A DNA stretch of 34,638 nt. Source: an uncultured Clostridia bacterium (lineage in GTDB: Bacteria > Bacillota > Clostridia > Peptostreptococcales > Anaerovoracaceae). Shown in pieces: positions 33,242 through 34,638 of this stretch. The stretch's first letter is position 1, and each line of letters starts with the position of its first letter. The stretch is from the NCBI GenBank assembly GCA_934255545.1, contig CAKQOE010000026.1, positions 1 through 34,638 on the forward strand, read 5' to 3'. The position numbers and the translations under genes were made by a program. Below the pieces are notes generated by a model. The model did no database searches and was not told where the DNA came from. It worked only from the letters and a program-made list of their open reading frames with translations.

Positions 33242-34537
33242 ATGAAAATGCTGCGATTTGCTATGGACAGCCTTGTAAAATGGAAGAAACAGAAAAACCG
33301 AAAACCGATGATAATAATGGGAGCGCGCCAGGTAGGCAAAACATGGCTGATGAAAGAATTCGGCAAAAAATATTATGAAAAAACAGCATATATATCTTTT
33401 TACAATAACGATCGTATGGATGCCGTGTTTGAAAATGATTTTGATATAAAACGTATTATCATGAACCTGAATATAGAATCAGGAGTCACTATTACGCCTG
33501 AAGATACGCTCATAATATTAGATGAGATTCAAAACACGCCGAAAGCGCTTGAATCGCTGAAATATTTTTGCGAAGAAGCACCGGAGTACCATATTGTGGC
33601 AGCAGGCTCACTTCTCGGAGTCGCTATCCATAAAGGCGTATCATATCCTGTAGGAAAGGTAGATCTACTCGATCTGTATCCGTTGAATTTCAGGGAATTT
33701 CTGTGCGCAATGGGAGAAAATTCACTTGTGGATGCCCTTAACACTAAGGATTATCAGATAATCGATAATTTTGCGGATAAGTATCTTTTCTGGCTTAAAA
33801 ATTATTATTATACAGGCGGAATGCCTGCAGTTGTTGATGAATTTCGTATGAATAAAGATTATGCAGAGGTTCGAAAGCTCCAAAGTGATATATTGCGCCA
33901 GTATGAGGGAGATTTCGGAAAGCATGTGGAGGCACGAGAACTTCCGAGGATCCGCATGGTATGGAATTCGATACCGATGCAGCTGGCGAAGGAAAATAAA
34001 AAATTCTTTTTCGGAAAGATAAAAAAGGGAGCAAGGAGCAGTGATTTTGAGATGGCGATTCAATGGCTGCTCGACTGCGGTTTGATCTTTAAGGTAAATC
34101 GGGTAAATGAACCACATATGCCATTGAAGGCTTATGAAAATATGTCAGCTTATAAGTTATTTATGGTAGATGTCGGTTTACTTGGAGCATTGAGCGAACT
34201 TCCGCCAGAGATTATATTGGAAGGTAATGATATATTCGTAGAATTTAAAGGTGCACTGACAGAGCAATATGTGCTGCAGCAGCTTATATCAGATACATCG
34301 TATAAACCGTATTATTACGGCACGGAAAAGGCTACTTTTGAACAGGATTTTCTTATACAAAAGGGCAGCTGTGTCGTTCCTATAGAAGTAAAGGCAGATA
34401 AAAATATAAGATCTCAGAGCTTGAAGGCATATTGTGATAAATTTCATCCCGAAGAAGCTGTCAGATTTTCTGCTTTGAGGTATATAAAACAGGAGTGGAT
34501 GGTAAATATACCGTTATATGCGGTGTGTAATTTGTAA
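33242..34537 (+). CDS. AAA-type ATPase with C-terminal DUF4143
   Basis: The protein has 431 residues. An N-terminal AAA domain has Walker A GARQVGKTW (27-35) and Walker B LIILDEIQNTP, followed by AAGSLLGVA and a PLNFREFL segment typical of this family. The C-terminal DUF4143 region includes YKLFMVDVGLLGAL, then AEQ/ALTEQYVLQQL-like and EVKADKNIRSQSL, resembling a PD-(D/E)XK nuclease core (D...ExK). These genes are common, often horizontally acquired, and sit near mobile DNA; their role is not established. GAAAGAAGG precedes the ATG. The AT-rich composition contrasts with the purine genes. Confidence 0.9.
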   Translation: MKMLRFAMDSLVKWKKQKNRKPMIIMGARQVGKTWLMKEFGKKYYEKTAYISFYNNDRMDAVFENDFDIKRIIMNLNIESGVTITPEDTLIILDEIQNTPKALESLKYFCEEAPEYHIVAAGSLLGVAIHKGVSYPVGKVDLLDLYPLNFREFLCAMGENSLVDALNTKDYQIIDNFADKYLFWLKNYYYTGGMPAVVDEFRMNKDYAEVRKLQSDILRQYEGDFGKHVEARELPRIRMVWNSIPMQLAKENKKFFFGKIKKGARSSDFEMAIQWLLDCGLIFKVNRVNEPHMPLKAYENMSAYKLFMVDVGLLGALSELPPEIILEGNDIFVEFKGALTEQYVLQQLISDTSYKPYYYGTEKATFEQDFLIQKGSCVVPIEVKADKNIRSQSLKAYCDKFHPEEAVRFSALRYIKQEWMVNIPLYAVCNL

Positions 34538-34610
34538 TGATGTAAACATCGCTTGACAAGGACACACAGAGAAAAACAACTGAAAATGAGCTGCCAAGCC
34601 TTACACAATG

Positions 34611-34638
34611 CACCGCCTAACAGGACATAGGCGGTGTT
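34611..34638 (+). terminator. Probable terminator of the ATPase gene, cut by window end
   Basis: CACCGCCTA and TAGGCGGTG form a perfect 9-bp stem around ACAGGACA. The first two T bases follow at 34637-34638, where the window stops, so the full T run is not seen. Confidence 0.7.

Overview
The window looks like a chromosomal segment of an anaerobic, spore-forming Clostridia-type Firmicute. The evidence is spoIVA, a single-chain PurL of about 1240 residues, the plsX-rnc-smc-ftsY / der-plsY-gpsA housekeeping block, a hybrid-cluster protein (Hcp) and a [4Fe-4S]-type PurF. An exact genus cannot be read from the sequence; a relative of the Eubacteriales/Anaerovoracaceae is only a guess. No rRNA or tRNA gene was seen.

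Layout. (1) 1-940 is a gene-free, repeat-dense stretch. It holds one arm of a 192-bp inverted repeat whose partner lies at 31522-31713, several hairpin modules, and five 51-bp tandem repeats. (2) 941-3002 encodes an ECF-type sigma factor overlapping a membrane-anchored probable anti-sigma protein, closed by a strong terminator. (3) 3186-6011 is AT-rich acquired DNA. It has a small ribbon-helix-helix protein, the wreck of a HaeIII-like restriction-modification system (the methyltransferase N-terminus fused by deletion to a broken endonuclease), an ASCH/PUA-like protein, and a lone TnpB with its right-end guide-RNA scaffold. (4) 6012-6477 is a second hairpin-repeat zone carrying a promoter candidate. 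(5) 6478-15563 is a purine biosynthesis cluster, purL-purE-purF-purM-purN-purD. purH, purC and purB are not present. (6) 15690-25649 holds a flavin reductase, then plsX-rnc-smc-ftsY-der-plsY-gpsA, a tightly packed phospholipid/chromosome/secretion/ribosome-GTPase operon. (7) 25741-29745 holds mobA (minus), a formate/nitrite transporter and hcp, a small nitrogen-oxide/molybdenum-cofactor island. (8) spoIVA (minus), a MITE-like palindromic element, a GNAT acetyltransferase (minus), a GIY-YIG protein and a DUF4143-type ATPase fill the right end, which closes in a hairpin terminator cut by the window edge.

How the parts fit. The purine genes cover most steps from PRPP to IMP: PurF, PurD, PurN, PurL, PurM and PurE, leaving PurC, PurB and PurH to be encoded elsewhere. 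PlsX and PlsY are consecutive enzymes of acyl-phosphate-dependent phospholipid synthesis, and GpsA supplies their glycerol-3-phosphate acceptor. FtsY receives SRP-ribosome complexes, Der matures the 50S subunit, RNase III processes rRNA, and SMC condenses the chromosome.

The most noteworthy observations are the ruined HaeIII-like locus with a traceable deletion junction, the lone but apparently intact TnpB with a readable guide, and two repeat families. One family shows stem covariation; the other places near-identical inverted copies 31.5 kb apart around almost the whole window.
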